Below the pieces are notes generated by a model. That model saw nothing but the letters and a program-made list of their open reading frames with translations, was not told where the DNA came from and searched no databases. From positions 1-21,325 of the forward strand of contig JAFYVA010000132.1 in NCBI GenBank assembly GCA_017549325.1: 21,325 bases of DNA. Reading direction: 5' to 3'. A program made the position numbers and the translations under genes. This stretch comes from Oscillospiraceae bacterium (GTDB lineage: Bacteria > Bacillota_A > Clostridia > Oscillospirales > Oscillospiraceae). Positions 19,537 through 21,325 of the stretch are shown here, piece by piece (position 1 is the first letter of the stretch; each line of letters starts with the position of its first letter).

Positions 19537-20406
19537 TCATACCCCCGTTAAGTCAAAGGGCGGGGTATATTCTTCTTTTGCAGAGGTGCGTTCCTGCACG
19601 AAACCGTCGGTGATACCGCAGTTGGCCATATACTGTGCCGCGGCGCGGTACTCTGCGGCCGTTACGCGGCGCGCGAGAAGCCCCTGAGCGTTGGGCTGCG
19701 GTGTGTACTGGCTCATGAGGGATACCAGCACCTGACCCGGAGCAAACGTTTGGCTGATCCAGTCCAGTACGCGGCGGGTGTTTTCCGGCTGCCCCGGCAG
19801 AACCAGATGGCGGATGACCACGCCTGAGCGCAGCAATCCCTCCTCCAGTACATAGTCGCCCACCTGCCTGTGCATCTCCAGAATGGCGGCGGTGGCCACC
19901 TCGAAATAGTCCGGTGCGGCGGAGTATTCTGCTGCCAGAGAAGCGTCGGCGTACTTCAGATCGGGGAGATAGATCTGAACCTTCCCCTCCAGAAGTGACA
20001 GGATCTCGGGCGATTCATAGCCGCCGCAGTTCCACACTACGGGAACGGGCAGGGGAGGGGTCAGGCTCCGGGCGACCCACGGAGCAAAGTGGGAGGCCGT
20101 TACCAGATTGATGTTGTGCGCGCCCTGATAAATAAGGTCTGCGTAGATCTCCCGCAGGCGCGCCACACTGACTGCCTCGCCGAACCCACCGGTGGAAATG
20201 TCGTGGTTCTGGCAAAAAACGCAGCGGAGGGTGCAGCCGGAGAAAAATACCGTGCCGCTGCCCTGCGTGCCGGAGATCACGGGCTCCTCCCAGTGGTGGA
20301 GCGCGGCGCGCGCGATCCGCGGAGAGGTGCCCATGGCACAGAAGCCGCTGCCCGCTGATTCGCTGCGCAGGGCAGCGCAGCGGCGGGGACAGAGTGAACA
20401 GATCAT
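19537..20406 (-). CDS. PflX-like radical SAM protein (COG1313)
   Basis: This 289-residue radical SAM protein is related to pyruvate formate-lyase activating enzymes. The AdoMet cluster motif is C58-x3-C62-x2-C65 (FFSGCTLRCVFCQN). An N-terminal Cys cluster (C3, C6, C10, C23 in CSLCPRRC and GFC) may hold a second iron-sulfur site, as in the PflX/COG1313 group. HHWEEPVISGTQGSGTVFFS is typical of that group. The target is unknown, and no glycyl-radical enzyme gene is in the window. Its ATG overlaps the tdk stop (ATGA, 20403-20406), so it is co-translated with tdk. The length is normal for the family. Confidence 0.88.
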   Translation of the reverse strand: MICSLCPRRCAALRSESAGSGFCAMGTSPRIARAALHHWEEPVISGTQGSGTVFFSGCTLRCVFCQNHDISTGGFGEAVSVARLREIYADLIYQGAHNINLVTASHFAPWVARSLTPPLPVPVVWNCGGYESPEILSLLEGKVQIYLPDLKYADASLAAEYSAAPDYFEVATAAILEMHRQVGDYVLEEGLLRSGVVIRHLVLPGQPENTRRVLDWISQTFAPGQVLVSLMSQYTPQPNAQGLLARRVTAAEYRAAAQYMANCGITDGFVQERTSAKEEYTPPFDLTGV

Positions 20407-20990
20407 TTCCGCAGCCGCTCAAAGTCGGGGCCCAGATCGCCGCTCATCCAGTGGCGGCGGCACAGGCCGATATAGCGGTCGTTGGCGCCCAGGACCACCT
20501 GTGCGCCCTCTTTTACCACCGTGCCCGTCTCGTCGAAACGGGCATTGAAAGCCGCTTTTTTACCGCACCAGCAGATGGTCTTGACCTCCTCCAGCTTGTC
20601 AGCCAGCACCAGCAGGTGATAGCTGCCCTCAAAGAGTTCGCCGCGGAAGTCGGCACGAAGGCCGTAGCAGATCACGGGGATGTTGCAATCGTCCACCAGA
20701 TGGACCAGATAATAGATCTCATCGCGGGAGAGGAACTGCGCCTCGTCCACGATGATGCAGGCGTAGCGGCGGAGCTCCTCGTCGGACATGGCGCGCATCT
20801 CGTGGAAATAGATGCACGGATGCGTCAGACCGATGCGGGAGCGGACGGTATGGTCGCCGTCGCGGGTATCCAGCTGGGGCTTGACCAGAAGCGTGGCCTG
20901 ACCGCGCTCTTCGTAGTTAAAGCGGGCCATCAGTGCGTTGGCGGTTTTGCTGGAACCCATGGCTCCGTATTTGAAGTACAACTGTGCCAT
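20403..20990 (-). CDS. tdk: Thymidine kinase
   Basis: This 195-residue type II thymidine kinase phosphorylates thymidine with ATP in the dTMP salvage pathway. The P-loop is G9-A-M-G-S-S-K-T16, a variant of the usual GPMFSGKS/T. The catalytic region is DEAQF (82-86, Glu83 as base). The lasso loop has YGLRADFRGELFEGS (109-123). The zinc site is C140, C142, C177 and H180 (CWC and CRRH). I start at ATG 20990, not at an upstream in-frame codon near 21260, because that extension lies inside the mutY gene in another frame and GGAGAG sits 8 bases before 20990. The A of the start codon is the last base of the mutY stop (TAATG), so the genes are coupled. Confidence 0.95.
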   Translation of the reverse strand: MAQLYFKYGAMGSSKTANALMARFNYEERGQATLLVKPQLDTRDGDHTVRSRIGLTHPCIYFHEMRAMSDEELRRYACIIVDEAQFLSRDEIYYLVHLVDDCNIPVICYGLRADFRGELFEGSYHLLVLADKLEEVKTICWCGKKAAFNARFDETGTVVKEGAQVVLGANDRYIGLCRRHWMSGDLGPDFERLRK

Positions 20991-21325
20991 TATGCGTTCT
21001 CTCCTATCGGTGTGCTGAGTTTGGAAAAGGCGGTGGGCATAGGATACTGTTGGCTGTTTTCTGTGTTGCGCCAACACCAATCCGTACAGCCGTCGCCCAT
21101 GGTTTCGATGGTATATACCGTCATTTCCCAGATGATGTGGGTGAAAATGTGTTTCTTTTGCTCTTTTTTCAGCCAGCGGTGGGGTGTGAGATTCCACTGC
21201 GCCAACTGTTTTGCCACTTGCGCCTCCGTCAGGGTGCCTGCCACATTGGGGAATTCCCACAAGCCCGCCAGCAAGCCGCTTTCGCTGCGGCGGCGGACGG
21301 CCTCGCTGCCGTTTTGCCGCAGGAT
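20990..21325 (-). CDS. mutY: A/G-specific adenine glycosylase MutY, C-terminal part, 5' truncated
   Basis: This is the end of MutY, which removes adenine mispaired with 8-oxoguanine. The frame is open to the window edge (ILRQNGSEAVRRR at 21325 downwards), so the start lies outside. What is visible is the NUDIX-like C-terminal domain that reads 8-oxoG: SESGLLAGLWEFPN, the segment around WLKKEQKKHIFTHIIWEM and the late TAFSKL. The catalytic helix-hairpin-helix and iron-sulfur parts are not in the window. The TAA stop (20990-20992) shares a base with the tdk start. A mutY-tdk-radical SAM operon on the minus strand is likely. Confidence 0.9.
   Translation of the reverse strand: MLRQNGSEAVRRRSESGLLAGLWEFPNVAGTLTEAQVAKQLAQWNLTPHRWLKKEQKKHIFTHIIWEMTVYTIETMGDGCTDWCWRNTENSQQYPMPTAFSKLSTPIGENA

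Noticed and set aside
20991..21260. Upstream in-frame extension of thymidine kinase
   Set aside because: It overlaps mutY in a different frame; the start at 20990 has a ribosome binding site and matches the family N-terminus.
1..21325. CRISPR arrays, insertion sequences, intact prophage or a defence cluster
   Set aside because: No regularly spaced direct repeats, transposase, integrase, capsid or restriction genes were seen. The S24 repressor and sigma region 4 gene are isolated.

Overview
The window looks like chromosomal DNA of a Gram-positive, anaerobic member of the Clostridia, most likely the Oscillospirales (gut Ruminococcaceae/Oscillospiraceae type). The grounds are the GC-rich coding regions with AGGAGG-type ribosome binding sites, a SpoVAC sporulation protein, radical-SAM enzymes and a clostridial ferredoxin, a Clostridia-type PssA, and short palindromic repeats of the kind common in these genomes. 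This placement is inference. The content is core metabolism and housekeeping, with several repeat- and RNA-rich spacers in which the more unusual signals sit.

Layout. 1-3554 (+): the end of a type II topoisomerase B subunit, a palindromic MITE-like repeat, the A subunit and a lipoprotein, closed by a strong terminator. 3570-4075 (-): a small AT-rich membrane protein, then tRNA-Gly with a consensus promoter. 4174-6150 (+): a homocysteine S-methyltransferase with a degenerate folate-domain tail, and a GNAT acetyltransferase. 6119-7749 (-): a membrane-anchored NodB-fold protein that has lost its metal ligands, then a bactofilin. 7773-8787 (-): a YitT-family membrane protein. 8802-9297 (-): a coiled-coil protein overlapping a stand-alone sigma region 4 regulator. 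9367-9748 (+): tRNA-Thr and tRNA-Tyr, with a palindromic insert that repeats the tRNA-Tyr 3' end.

9971-10937 is the most striking control region. A GTG-started HTH/S24 (LexA/CI-like) repressor gene is preceded by four perfect ACAAG-N3-CTTGT operators on a 31-bp lattice. Two divergent promoters lie among the operators, and the leftward one reads into a short stretch that ends in an intrinsic terminator, which suggests an unannotated small RNA. 10940-11070 holds further structured sequence with a terminator whose U-tract reads leftward. 11125-12578 (+): long-form ribosome hibernation factor HPF and phosphatidylserine synthase. 12585-16824 (-): a 1394-residue RND transporter with a roughly 300-residue coiled-coil insert and a Met/Gly-rich loop. 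16885-18422 (-): ferredoxin and HemW, translationally coupled. 18424-19007: SpoVAC (+), twin hairpin repeats and a terminator. 19014-21325 (-): a DUF1232 protein, a PflX-like radical-SAM protein, thymidine kinase and the end of MutY. The mutY, tdk and radical-SAM genes overlap by one to four bases.

The genes do not form one dedicated pathway. No CRISPR array, insertion sequence or intact prophage was seen. The best candidates for undescribed biology are the phased-operator repressor with its putative divergent RNA, the tRNA-Tyr-derived palindrome, the pseudo-deacetylase/bactofilin pair and the RND pump with a built-in coiled coil.
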